Positions 40,441 through 49,689 of a stretch of DNA of 60,000 bases are shown piece after piece (position 1 is the first letter of the stretch; the number at the start of each line of letters is the position of its first letter). The position numbers were made by a program, and so were the translations under genes. The notes beneath the pieces are model-generated. The model made no database searches. It was not told where the DNA came from and saw only the letters and a program-made list of their open reading frames with translations. Source of the DNA: Prorocentrum cordatum (Eukaryota; Sar; Dinophyceae; Prorocentrales; Prorocentraceae); contig CAUYUJ010011570.1 in the NCBI GenBank assembly GCA_963575745.1, positions 267,501 through 327,500 of the forward strand, given 5' to 3'.

Positions 40441-40455
40441 AGAGTCTACGGGCTC
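40275..40455 (-). repeat. 5' LTR-like repeat with internal (AG)n
   Basis: The partner of 31,358-31,518, with the same block order, expanded by an uninterrupted AG tract at 40,402-40,437. It directly precedes Gag on the minus strand. Confidence 0.6.
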
Positions 40456-40573
40456 GAGGGACCATGTGGGAGCATCCGCCACATCCTCACGACTGTCAGC
40501 ACCTTCTGCTTCGCCGGGCGGGTCCTGGACGCAGGCTGTCACTGCACCGTCGGGAGGTGCACCTTCTCCGTCC

Positions 40574-40990
40574 CTATGACGTTCGGCGCCAGCAGGTGGA
40601 CGATCGCTCGCTCCTCCAGCGACGATCTCTCGCTCCTCCTCGCCACATCCACGGCCGCCTTGGCAGGCGCGCCCATGCCCAGGCTACACTCGGCTCTGAC
40701 CTCGGAGGTGCAGTTGAGCCGAGGAGCGCCAACTCCTCCTCCGAGAAATCCCCCATCTTCGCCAGCGTTTTCGCGACGGGAGTGGGCAGAGCGTCGCGCA
40801 GCGCCTCGCAAAGCCAGGTGAACGACTGCCCGCGATGGCTGCGCACCCCATCACAGGCGGCACGAAGGTGGAAGGCAGCAAAACCATACGCCCACGACCG
40901 GTGCGTACATGGTTTAAGGAGCTCCTCGACGGCCACGGGCTCCGCATCCTGCTCGACTCAAAACTCGCCGGCACCAAGCTCAGCATTCCC
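40574..40990 (-). CDS. Minus-strand ORF fragment, unrecognised
   Basis: Contains VEELLKPCTHRSWAYGFAAF, HLRAACDGVRSHRGQSFTWL, CEALRDALPTPVAKTLAKMG and DFSEEELALLGSTAPP. The composition and helix pattern look like real protein, but the frame has no convincing start and becomes Arg-rich after 40,690. It may be linked to the minus-strand ORFs at 41,132-42,193. Confidence 0.35.
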
Positions 40991-41131
40991 CCCCTCCTGC
41001 ACGGCAAGGCCAGGGGACGCAGGATCAGACGTCAGGGTGCGTCTGGTGTGTATGACAGGGAACGAGGGCGTGGTCCGCGGTGCCCCGCGCGGACGCCGCA
41101 ACGGGGAAGCATCGCCGCCGCCGCGGTGCGC

Positions 41132-42193
41132 TCAGCCGAAAAGGTCGAAGACCACGTCCTCGTCCTCCTCCTCCACGGCCGCGGCCTTCCTCTCCTCCTT
41201 CTTCTCGCCGCCGCCCGCCGCCGCCCGCCGCCGGCGCTGCAGCCACCGGGTTCGCCGCAGCGCACGCCTCGGGGTCCTCCAGGAACTTCTTGACAGGCTC
41301 CATTTCCTCCTCCCCCTCCTCCTCCTCCTCAGCGGCCGGCTCCAGGGCCTTCTCCTTCTGCGGCGGCTTCTGGCGCGGCGCCTCCTCCTCCTCCTCGGCG
41401 GGCTCCTCCTTCCTGGCTGGACGGGCAGGGGGCCTCTGCGGTCTCCTCCTGGCCTGCTGCCGCCGGCCACCGGCTCGTCCTCGTCCTCGTCCTCCTCCCC
41501 CTCCTCCTCCTCCTCGACGCTCGTCGTGCGTTGCCTCCTGGCCGTCGTCCTGACAGCCTCCTTTGGGCTCCCGCAGCCTCCCTGCTGCCTCCTCGTGGTC
41601 TCGTCGTCGCTCTCCAGCCGCTGCTCCTCCTCCTCCTCCTCCTCCTCCTCCTCCTCCTCCTCCTCCTCCTCCTCCTCCTCCTCCTGGTCGCCGCCCTCCG
41701 CGGGGCTTCCTCAGCGCCTCTCCGCTGCCTCCGCATGGCGTCGTCGTTGTTCTCCTGCTGCTCCTCCTCCCCCTCTTACCCCTCCTCCTCCTGGTCGCCC
41801 TCCCTCGCCTCGTCGCCCTCGGCGCCCGCCGCCCGCCCTTGCGCCTCACGCGACGGCCGCCGCCGCCGCCGCCTCCACTGCAGCCGCCGCCGCCAGGCGT
41901 GCCGGGGTCGCCCCGGGCCGCGGGCGCTGCAGGCGCTGCAGGATGGCCCGCGCGTTCTCCCTGTGTAGGGAGATGGAGAGTCGCTGGGCCATCCTGTCCG
42001 CCGTGCTGGCGGCCTCCTCGCCGCGCGCGTCAGCCGCGCGCTTAGCCAGCACGGCGAAGGCGCGCCGCGCCTCGCCGCCCCAGCTCCCGCCGTGCGCCTC
42101 CACCGCGGAGCGATGAGGGCCGCCGAGGCCACCTCGCAGAGCCCAGGTCCATCCCACGCGGGGGAGGGGAATGCCCGAGGAGGGCGGCGGCAC
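41132..42193 (-). pseudogene. Acidic ORFs ending in a ribosomal P-stalk-like tail
   Basis: On the minus strand, an upstream segment (FAVLAKRAADARGEEAASTA, DRMAQRLSISLHRENARAIL) runs into Ala-, Glu- and Gly-rich repeats. After these comes MEPVKKFLEDPEACAAANPV AAAPAAGGG (41,312-41,230). A frame change in a G/C run then gives EKKEERKAAAVEEEDEDVVF DLFG and a stop at 41,132. The order of a V-K-x-FL-x-DP helix end, an Ala-rich hinge and an acidic tail closing in F-x-LF is that of ribosomal P0/P1/P2 stalk proteins, which recruit translation factors through this tail. The globular stalk domain is not seen, so this is either a tail fused to another protein or a chance product of GAG repeats. Confidence 0.35.
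41615..41695 (+). repeat. (CTC)n tract
   Basis: Long run of CTC/TCC units; on the minus strand it encodes only poly-Gly, poly-Arg or poly-Glu. Confidence 0.9.
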
Positions 42194-43189
42194 GCGCGGC
42201 GGAGGAGGAGTGGGGCGGCGCAGGAAGGCGCCCGTGGCCTGGGTTCGGGGGCCCAGGTTGAGGGCCGAACTGGCGCCAGGAGAAGGGAGGAGGCGGAGAG
42301 GAGGAGGGAGGAGGATGGGTGAGGAGGAGGATGGGTGAGGAGGAGGAGGAGGAGGAGGATTCCGGGGGAAAGAAATACAGTTCCGGATCTACGAAGTTCT
42401 ATGTATTTCGTGGAATGATCACCCCGTCGTGTACGACTACTCCTGTTCGTGGTCTTCGGTGATGCAAGTGATAAGCGGGGATGCTAGAGCTTGGGCCGGG
42501 GGCGGAGGAGGGAAGGAGGAGCGGAAGACAGAAGGAACAGAAAAGGAGGACAAGAGGAGGACGAGAAGGAGGAGAAAAAGAGGAGCAGGAGCAGGAAGAG
42601 GGAGATAATAATTGAGAGAAGAAGAGGAGAAGGAGGCGGAGGAAGAGGAGGAGGAGGAGGAGGAGGAGGGGGAGGGGGAGGAGGAGGAGGAGGAGGAGGA
42701 GGAGGAGGAGGAGCAGGAGGAGGAGGAGGAGGAGTTGGGGGGATAAGGAGGAGGAGGATGAGGAATGATCCCTTCAGATGTGCGATGCATGATCTGAATA
42801 TCAGGGTTCTGATTCGAAACTTTGCCAGTGGATCATCAACTTCGGCGGGCGGAGGCACGCCAAGGGTCGGCCCACCGCCCTCGATGGGTTCTTGGTGGCG
42901 GTGCTTCATGGTTCGCTCGGACGTCCTGAGACGGTGGTCAATGCAAACGGGGGTCAGCCAGAGCGCCAGGTCTTGCAGGATCCCGCAGAGCCAGAGAAAG
43001 GATTTCGCAGGATCCTGCAAGATTTTGCAAGAGCTACAACGCCTGACTGACCCGTGCCTGCATTGACCCGTCTCAACAGATCCCCGTTCTCCTCTGGGTG
43101 ATGACCGCCGCGCGTCGAGAGTCACGACGGGCGCTCTCATCTCACCCCGCCTCGGCCCCAAGGACTCAGAAGAGGAAAAACTACCCATA
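42194..43189. repeat. GGA/GAG-rich purine tract region
   Basis: 42,280-42,362 and 42,480-42,760 are almost pure purine (GGA, GAG, AAG) on the plus strand. 42,940-43,075 contains short repeats around GCAGGATCCTGCA and AGATTTTGCAAGA. No gene is recognised. Confidence 0.8.
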
Positions 43190-43345
43190 CCGCTAACCTC
43201 CCCTCGTTTTCCCCTTTTGAGGCCTCTTTGGCGGTCCTCGTCGCCACCGCAGGATTCGCCTCGAAATTATGGTCAGAACGCAGCCCGGGAGAGGTTCAGG
43301 GAGTAGCGGCATCGGTACTCTTGGCTTCCCCAACGGCGGGCGCTC
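43190..43345 (+). repeat. Dispersed repeat, copy 1
   Basis: Aligned with the reverse complement of 51,590-51,745. Shared segments are CCCCTCGTTTT, GTCGCCA, GGATTCGCC, GGAGAGGTTC/GGAAAGGTCT and GTAGCGGYAT. Translated, both give an SRRI..WRR.PPK.P..GKTR motif on the opposite strand, so the similarity is old but clear. Confidence 0.6.
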
Positions 43346-44029
43346 TCGCCCTGCCTCGGCCCCGAGGACCCTCACGAACCCATCTCGTGTCAGAATCGGA
43401 GGACGGCAGGACAGCGGCCCCAAATAGGGCCCTTGAGCTGCCGCCGCAGGCCAATGAGGTGACTAGAGGTACAAGCTTCTTCACCCCAACGTTTATCAAC
43501 CCCACAACCGCCTGGGCTCGTCTATAAATCTTCTCTGCGGTCCGTGTCCGGCACAAGAGACGGGGAGGCGGGGAGGGGATCGGCACCCACACCCCAACCC
43601 ATCTCGAAGCCCAAAATTTCGGACTGGGGGCGTACGGATTCCATCGCCCCCCCACTGAGAATGGCGGGCAACTCTCGCCATCGCTCGGACGCCCATTCCC
43701 CGTGCATGTTTCGGATTCGTGCGTGCATATGTTCGCAAGATTACCCGAACTGCTCCTCGATGGTCCTTGCGAAGAAAATGCACACGTCCGAGCGATACCA
43801 AGAACTTGGGGCTTTCGGGTTGGGTTAGGGTGCTTGGGGAGTGGTGAATGAACTGCCGTGCACCCAATGGAGCCCGCCTGCAACTTCAGCCCGAACTCCG
43901 GCATGGCCGCGGGCGCCCCCGCGCAGGCCGGCAACGCGAGAACCCGCTGAGACCGCCGCGCGCGCGCGGCGCCATGGGTGCGGCGCCGCTGGCGCATCGA
44001 CGTCGTCGAGGCAGGGGCAGGATCAGTCA
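43346..44029. other. Intergenic, nothing recognised
   Basis: Mixed composition, short ORFs in both strands without motifs. Confidence 0.4.
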
Positions 44030-44480
44030 GCATCGAATCGGGAAATGGCATCAAATCGGAGCGAGCCTCCTGGGCGTCCGATCGGGCTGTATTTTCGCGG
44101 ACTCGGCATCGAACCGGATCGGCTACGCCAGAATGCGCAGCATGGCCATGCAAACATCGGCCAACATCGGATCGTCGGAATATCGAAAAATCCAATCAGG
44201 TCAGGCCCAAATCGATATAGAATCGGATCGATCGATATGGATCCTGATGTGGGTATCGATGACGAAGTTTTTTATACCATGTCGGCATTTTGGGGCTCGT
44301 TGCGGGACACGCGGATGTTAGACTTGCCCCCGAGGAGGGGCCGATCGGGGATTGGGGACCGGCGCGAATCTAGAATCGAGCAGGGATCGAGGATCGAAGG
44401 GGGAAGTAGGATCGAGGATAGACCGACAGGGGTTAGGTGGCAACTCCTGGGAGTCGTCGTGGGTGACACTAAGCAGGATC
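44030..44480. repeat. Degenerate ATCG-rich repeat
   Basis: ATCGG, ATCGA and GATCG words recur every 8-15 bp over about 400 bp, without a fixed unit. Confidence 0.6.
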
Positions 44481-44862
44481 AAGGGGCTACGTCAGACTAA
44501 GCCAAATCTGGCTGGAGTAGACGGGGGCAAGGCCAGATTGTACCCACGGAGATAGAAAACCGATGCTGAGTTCAACGCGACACAGAGGCGAGGAGGGATC
44601 GATCGAAAGATAGGGGATCTCTTCGCCACAATTGGGTTCCTGACACAAGCCTGATAATAACGCAACGAACCAAAGGTCCCCAGCCAATTTGTCACGGAGG
44701 AAGCGTGGGGAAGGGGATTCATTAAAGGGACAAGCTAGGTGCGCTCGCGTCATAAATGACGTCCTACCCCTCCCTCCCATCCATTAACATGGCGTAGCTA
44801 CCCTCTCTATTTGCACAGTCGGATGTCGAGCAGGGCAATGATAACGAGAGGATGCGCGAAGC
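44481..44862. other. Intergenic downstream of the LINE
   Basis: No ORF or repeat recognised. Confidence 0.4.
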
Positions 44863-45040
44863 ATGGTAGAGCACGGAATGGCATGGCGTAGAAGAGCAAG
44901 GCAGAGCGTAGCATGCCATAGCGTGGCGTGGCATTGCGAACTGAAGCATTGCATCACGAAACATTGCAACACAAAGCGAGGCATCGCAAAGCGAGGCAGA
45001 ACACAACATCGCAAAACATGTCATGGCATGGCGCCGAGTC
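44863..45040 (-). repeat. Degenerate pentamer array at the 3' side of the LINE
   Basis: Read on the minus strand, the sequence divides into five-base words ending mostly in GC (TTTGC, AATGC, CACGC, CATGC, TACGC, TCTGC). It starts about 90 bp after the LINE stop codon and may be the tail repeat of the element. Confidence 0.7.
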
Positions 45041-45129
45041 CCTTGGAGAGTATGTGACATCGCATTATCCTTCTTTCCGAGGCCACTGAGCACACATGTG
45101 CTAGGCGAACAGACTGGAAAAGGAGGGTG

Positions 45130-48100
45130 TCACGCAGCGCAAATACGCTTGCGTTGACCTGAGCATCGGTTCAACAACTTGCGTGAAACGTAAAAGGCAA
45201 CGTCATCTAAAGCAACGCTCTCTGCCGTGAACGAGGAGACGGGCGAGCTGAAGAAAATGCCGCGGAATGCTAAAGGAAACGTGTATCGATGATGTTCTCT
45301 GACCACAATCGCCTCGACGATCCAAGCGGCGGCCGAACAAGAGTCTTTCCGTGTGCCGCCATCAGAATGACAGAGAATGTTTGCTTCACATGGACTGAAA
45401 TTCGGGACCATGGGCGCGACCTCCTTGAGCCAACTCTCGCCGACATCCATGGTGAAATTCGCAAGAAAATCAGCAATCTGATTGTTTTCTCGCTGGTGCC
45501 AGAGGACAGGGTCAGCGATGCGTGTGGCAGGTGTCCATCCAACAGAAATGAGATCAAATATCGTGCTTGTGATACGTTCATACACGGGAAACAAACTGTC
45601 TGTACGGAGAGGCACGTGACCACCGACCACATCTGCCACCGGCTTGCAGTCGACCACGAAAGCAATGCAATTACTTGAGCGCCAAAACTCAATCTGAGGG
45701 GGCTGTACGCCATGGGCAGTGGGGCAATTGTCAAGGCAAGAGAAGGTACCTTTATGACGTTTAGTCCTTGGTGTCGCCGAAACCGTTGCCTCAAGATCTT
45801 GCCCGGGAGTTTTCGCCTGGAGGGCGGGCAGTCCCCAGTGCGAACACGCGCTGTTGACGAAGTTCTGGCACAGTGCGCGCCACTCACAAATCGTAGAGCA
45901 AGCGTCGCGCGTCGACCGCCAATGTGCGCCAAGAACCGTGCATAATACATCTTCCCATTCTGTGCGATAACCCATACCCTGGTGAACAAAACCTGCTGCC
46001 CTGCGCTGGTTGCCAATATCTTTGATTGTCTCCCAAAACTGCCGGTCCCGGTACGCCCGGGAAAGAGCGAGCCAATTGACGGAGCCAGGAGAGCAAAAAC
46101 TCCTCTCTCTCCAAGCGTGCTCGAACACTTCGCGCAGGATCCGGTGATGAAGCTGAACATGGCCATGCTTTATAAACCAAGCTCGGATAGAGATGGCTGA
46201 TCGCGAATTGTACTGCATATGAGTCTCCCCAGGCCTCCGCTTCAATTTGAAAGCGCGGCGAAGCAGTCGAAGCTCCCAACGACGAGCGCGAACAAGTATA
46301 TGCTTAGATATGTGCCAAGAACCGCTGCCAAGAAGAAGCGAACTCACCGGCGCCGAGGACCACATTTTGAGTTTTGCCGACATGCTAGCCCTACCCGACA
46401 GAAGCTTCCAATGCTTCCAGAAACAAGCTTCACCTTTCGTAAACCTGTGTTCAACGCTGACGGCCGTGTCACCCTTGCTGTCGAAAAGCGTGCCGAGAAC
46501 AAGCAATTCAGTTGCATACGAAAACACCACGCTAGAGACAGCAATTGCGTGGTGGGGCTCCTCGTCGGTTGCCAGGGTCTCGCTCAACATAAAATACAGT
46601 GAAGAATGCTTCCATTGAAAACCAGCTGCGTGGATCGCGCTCGTAACATCCGTCGCCATCGCCACAAATTGCTCCCGTGACCTAGCAAAAAGAAAAACGT
46701 TATCCGCCCAAATCAAATGTGTAAGTAACGGCTTCTGCGTTTCCCCGGTGTCTGTGAAGTCGAATCCATAACGTAATTGCCGCCACTTGCATACGACAGG
46801 TTCCAATAAGAATTCCATCATGCGGTTGAATTCGTCTGGGGTTTCCACTCCTCCCTGCTTCCCCCCCCGTTCGAGAGGGAACTCGTCGGAATGCCCGGCT
46901 CCAGGAAGCTCGATTCGGCATTGTTTATCCGATACTTCCAACATCAAAGCGCGGACCAATTCAGGATGAAGGCCGCGACCAAGTAGGGCATCTTTCAAAC
47001 AAGAATGGCCCATGGCGTCGAAAGCTGTCGCAATATCAGCGCTGCCCAGAATCAGCGGCAAGCCCCAACGATATGCAATGAAGAGTGTCTGACGAATGAT
47101 TGCTGAGATGTCGTCGCACCTGTACCCAGGGCGGAATCCCAGGGTTTCTACGGCAGTGCCGGTAACAGATCGGCGCAAAGGTAATTGAAGGCATCTCGTG
47201 TACCACTTGAAACAACAATCCAATTTGCCAATCCACCTGAAGGAATCCAAAGTTGAGGACTTCGACTCCTTCGGAAGACCATGGAAATCGATCATACTCC
47301 AACTATCTGGTGCTTTCACGCTGGCTCCGCAATACCTCTCGCAGAAATGATTCCAAAAATCGCATAGAATGATGTACGGCACCCCCTTGTACACCTCGGG
47401 CGGCACCCCGTCACACCCCGAGGACGTACAATTCTTCAAGCCAGCTCGGCCGAGGAGTACCGAAAACGGGGTAAGTTCAGGAGCGAAGATGCCGTCCAAC
47501 CGTTGTCCACGAGCTGCGCCGGCCAAGCAACTTAAACGATGAAGCTGCGCAGCATGCAAATTCGCATCATCTCCAAAGCGCCTCCGTCCAAAATTCCATG
47601 CTTCACGTCGCCACTCGTCACGGTCAGTAGAAGCTACTCCATTGATTTGTAAAGTATGTGGCAAGCGTTTGCCAACCACTCCAGAGCATAAATTTATGAT
47701 CCTGCTCTCGTGCTTCATTCGTGTCGCCACGCGTTTCGCCTTCCGCAGACTCCGGATTTCACCGCGCCTCTCCACAGGATCGGAGAATGGCGCGCGCGCC
47801 ACGCTTAACCTAGCCTCGTTGGGATGCCGATTCCGGGCCAAGCGCTCCATGCGAGTGCGACTGCCGCGAGTGTCGAAAAGGATCTGCTGGGCACAGTGCT
47901 TCAAGCCAGACTGTAAAGAAACGAAGTCGGAATACTGATATTGAAGCGCCAATTTCTTAAACTTCTCGGATTCCTGCTCGTCCCGAGGGCACCATCCCAA
48001 CAGAGAGCGTTGACGAACAGGTGGGTCTGAGACTGTAGCTGGTGTTCGAATTTCGCCAACAACCAAGCGATGGTCAGAACGAGAAAACAAACGATGATCC

Positions 48101-48819
48101 ATAGAGCACGCCCGCGCGCTGCCAGAAATAGCAGCAGACACAGCCAAGAAGTCGATCTGCGCCTGTGTGTACGTCCGGCGCTTCACCATTCTCGTCCACA
48201 AGCTCTCCTCGGACATGTCGGTCCTGTTAGTGGAAAACGTGTTTAGGGCACGCAGCCCTAAAGCCTCCAACCAAGAAGATACCACACGAACTTTGGAAGG
48301 TGAGTGGCTTGAAAGCGGTGGCATAACGAATGAACCAGATAACCCATCGATGTTTCCAGGCAAAGTTACGTTAGAATCAACCCCGAGTACCAGCTCGAAG
48401 TCAATAGAAGAAAATGCGGACCGCATATTGTGCACGTAATTGACGGTGTCCTGGAAGACTCTATCGGCACGGCCACCTTCTTCGAGGTGGTCCAGAACAT
48501 GCGCTGACAGGAAGATGCAACACCCCAGTACCGCCCCACACCAATACTCGCCAAAAGAAATGTCTCTTACGGCCGGCATCCAACGTCTAGGAATAACTAA
48601 GCCGCAATCACAACCCTCTCTGGCGATAACGGTATGGCCGGAGTACGTGAGATGATTAATTTTCCCCCACGCGGGAATCTCCTGGAATAAACCCACGAAC
48701 TCAACAAGCTCTCCCCGAAGACGCCGAAGAATGCGAGGAGCTGCATGCTGACTCTTTTTGCACGTATTCCAAGAGACCGTTTTGAATTCGGTATTCCCCA
48801 AAACTTGTCCGAAGCCAGC
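45130..48819 (-). CDS. LINE-type ORF: endonuclease, reverse transcriptase, permuted RNase H
   Basis: One open frame of about 1,229 codons on the minus strand. Residues about 1-260 are an exonuclease-endonuclease-phosphatase endonuclease (VSWNTCKKSQ; LVLGVDSNVTLP; QAQIDFLAVSA; SRSDHRLVVGEI). Residues about 440-760 are the RT: GFRPGYRCDDISAIIRQT, SADIATAFDAMG (motif A), ERGGKQGGVETPDEFN (motif B) and HLIWADNVFLFARS (motif C, with Asn in place of the second Asp). The C-terminal 260 residues carry RNase H motifs in unusual order (see findings). The frame opens after an in-frame stop without an ATG before the endonuclease, so the 5' end is truncated, spliced or uses another start. Lower GC than its surroundings and an intact frame suggest a young insertion. 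Confidence 0.85.
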   Translation of the reverse strand, partial: AGFGQVLGNTEFKTVSWNTCKKSQHAAPRILRRLRGELVEFVGLFQEIPAWGKINHLTYSGHTVIAREGCDCGLVIPRRWMPAVRDISFGEYWCGAVLGCCIFLSAHVLDHLEEGGRADRVFQDTVNYVHNMRSAFSSIDFELVLGVDSNVTLPGNIDGLSGSFVMPPLSSHSPSKVRVVSSWLEALGLRALNTFSTNRTDMSEESLWTRMVKRRTYTQAQIDFLAVSAAISGSARACSMDHRLFSRSDHRLVVGEIRTPATVSDPPVRQRSLLGWCPRDEQESEKFKKLALQYQYSDFVSLQSGLKHCAQQILFDTRGSRTRMERLARNRHPNEARLSVARAPFSDPVERRGEIRSLRKAKRVATRMKHESRIINLCSGVVGKRLPHTLQINGVASTDRDEWRREAWNFGRRRFGDDANLHAAQLHRLSCLAGAARGQRLDGIFAPELTPFSVLLGRAGLKNCTSSGCDGVPPEVYKGVPYIILCDFWNHFCERYCGASVKAPDSWSMIDFHGLPKESKSSTLDSFRWIGKLDCCFKWYTRCLQLPLRRSVTGTAVETLGFRPGYRCDDISAIIRQTLFIAYRWGLPLILGSADIATAFDAMGHSCLKDALLGRGLHPELVRALMLEVSDKQCRIELPGAGHSDEFPLERGGKQGGVETPDEFNRMMEFLLEPVVCKWRQLRYGFDFTDTGETQKPLLTHLIWADNVFLFARSREQFVAMATDVTSAIHAAGFQWKHSSLYFMLSETLATDEEPHHAIAVSSVVFSYATELLVLGTLFDSKGDTAVSVEHRFTKGEACFWKHWKLLSGRASMSAKLKMWSSAPVSSLLLGSGSWHISKHILVRARRWELRLLRRAFKLKRRPGETHMQYNSRSAISIRAWFIKHGHVQLHHRILREVFEHAWRERSFCSPGSVNWLALSRAYRDRQFWETIKDIGNQRRAAGFVHQGMGYRTEWEDVLCTVLGAHWRSTRDACSTICEWRALCQNFVNSACSHWGLPALQAKTPGQDLEATVSATPRTKRHKGTFSCLDNCPTAHGVQPPQIEFWRSSNCIAFVVDCKPVADVVGGHVPLRTDSLFPVYERITSTIFDLISVGWTPATRIADPVLWHQRENNQIADFLANFTMDVGESWLKEVAPMVPNFSPCEANILCHSDGGTRKDSCSAAAWIVEAIVVREHHRYTFPLAFRGIFFSSPVSSFTAESVALDDVAFYVSRKLLNRCSGQRKRICAA

Positions 48820-49689
48820 TCACTGCCGGAAGGCAGCGAACTCCACCTCGAGCGACTGGGCTGTAGTGCCGATGGCTGCTGCCCCCTCGGCCTTCCAGTC
48901 GATTATCCTTCTCAAAGCAGAAACGAGACTCCCGCCTGATACTCCCTGAAAACGACGACGCCCCAAAGTGGGGGGGGGCTTCTGCGGCCGAGAAGTCAAC
49001 GAATCGACACCGAATGTGGAATCACTTCCGATGGTTTTTTCTGGGAGGGGATTTCTATATTTTTGGAAGGGCCGAAAACACCCGCGCTGCAGCGGGAACA
49101 CGATTAGGAACAACCGCAGGCGCATAAATGGGGCCAACGCCTCAACGGGAACAACATGTCGGAAACAAGCCCAAACGAAATCATGTCCCGGGAATCCGCT
49201 GTGTAAAAAACAATACGCGGAGGGGGACTGGATACCTTCCCGACGTCATGAGGGGAGAAACGAGAATAGTACTCGTATCGTGAGAATGTTGAGCAACTGG
49301 ATGCGAAAAGGAATTATAAACATCTGCGAGAACAAATGCTGTGATGCATTAGGGGAAGCGGGGCTGGGCTACAACCCCGACGCCCGGCGCAATATTTTAG
49401 CAATGCGTTTCATGGCGCTCATACCATGAAACTACCCAAAACGTTTGGCCAAATTTCCTCGCACCCATGTCAGCAAACGGTCAGAAAGCCGTGACAACGG
49501 CAGTGCGCGGACCTTTCTGCTAATACATGTCGAACGACTCAAGCGGATCACTGGCGCTTGCGGAACGGGTATCGCGCCAATCTCCAGTCGCTTGAAGCTG
49601 CGCGCGAACATTTTTTCATCGGCAGCGAGGCAGAGTCGGCTGCACCAGCGCAGAAGGTTCACGGGGGCACAGAAAAACCAATTGTGCAA
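48820..49689. other. Sequence upstream of the LINE ORF
   Basis: Possibly the LINE 5' region. A plus-strand ORF at 48,968-49,429 (153 aa) has no recognisable motif and is not supported. Confidence 0.35.

Larger units (their letters stand above)
31358..40455 (-). mobile_element. Decayed Ty1/copia-type LTR retrotransposon with a foreign middle
   Basis: On the minus strand the order is: LTR-like repeat (40,455-40,275), Gag with a zinc-knuckle remnant, a possible protease, about 6 kb of unrelated sequence, the end of the RT with RNase H (32,725-31,690), and the second LTR-like repeat (31,518-31,358). The two repeats share orientation and flank Gag and RNase H as LTRs should. Integrase and the RT palm are not visible, and RNase H stops looking RT-like at about 32,725. 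The middle (32,730-38,650) therefore replaced or split the pol gene. Several frameshifts show that the copy is dead. Confidence 0.6.

Noticed and set aside
40464-42116. 550-aa plus-strand ORF over the copia flank
   Set aside because: Composition follows CTC/GCC repeats and it is antisense to the more protein-like minus-strand ORFs.
45420-45440. Leader-like TTGGCTCAAG on the minus strand
   Set aside because: It is part of the LINE coding sequence (ESWLKEV); the 5' half of the leader does not match.
48968-49429. 153-aa plus-strand ORF upstream of the LINE
   Set aside because: No motif, runs opposite to the LINE and has atypical composition; probably chance.
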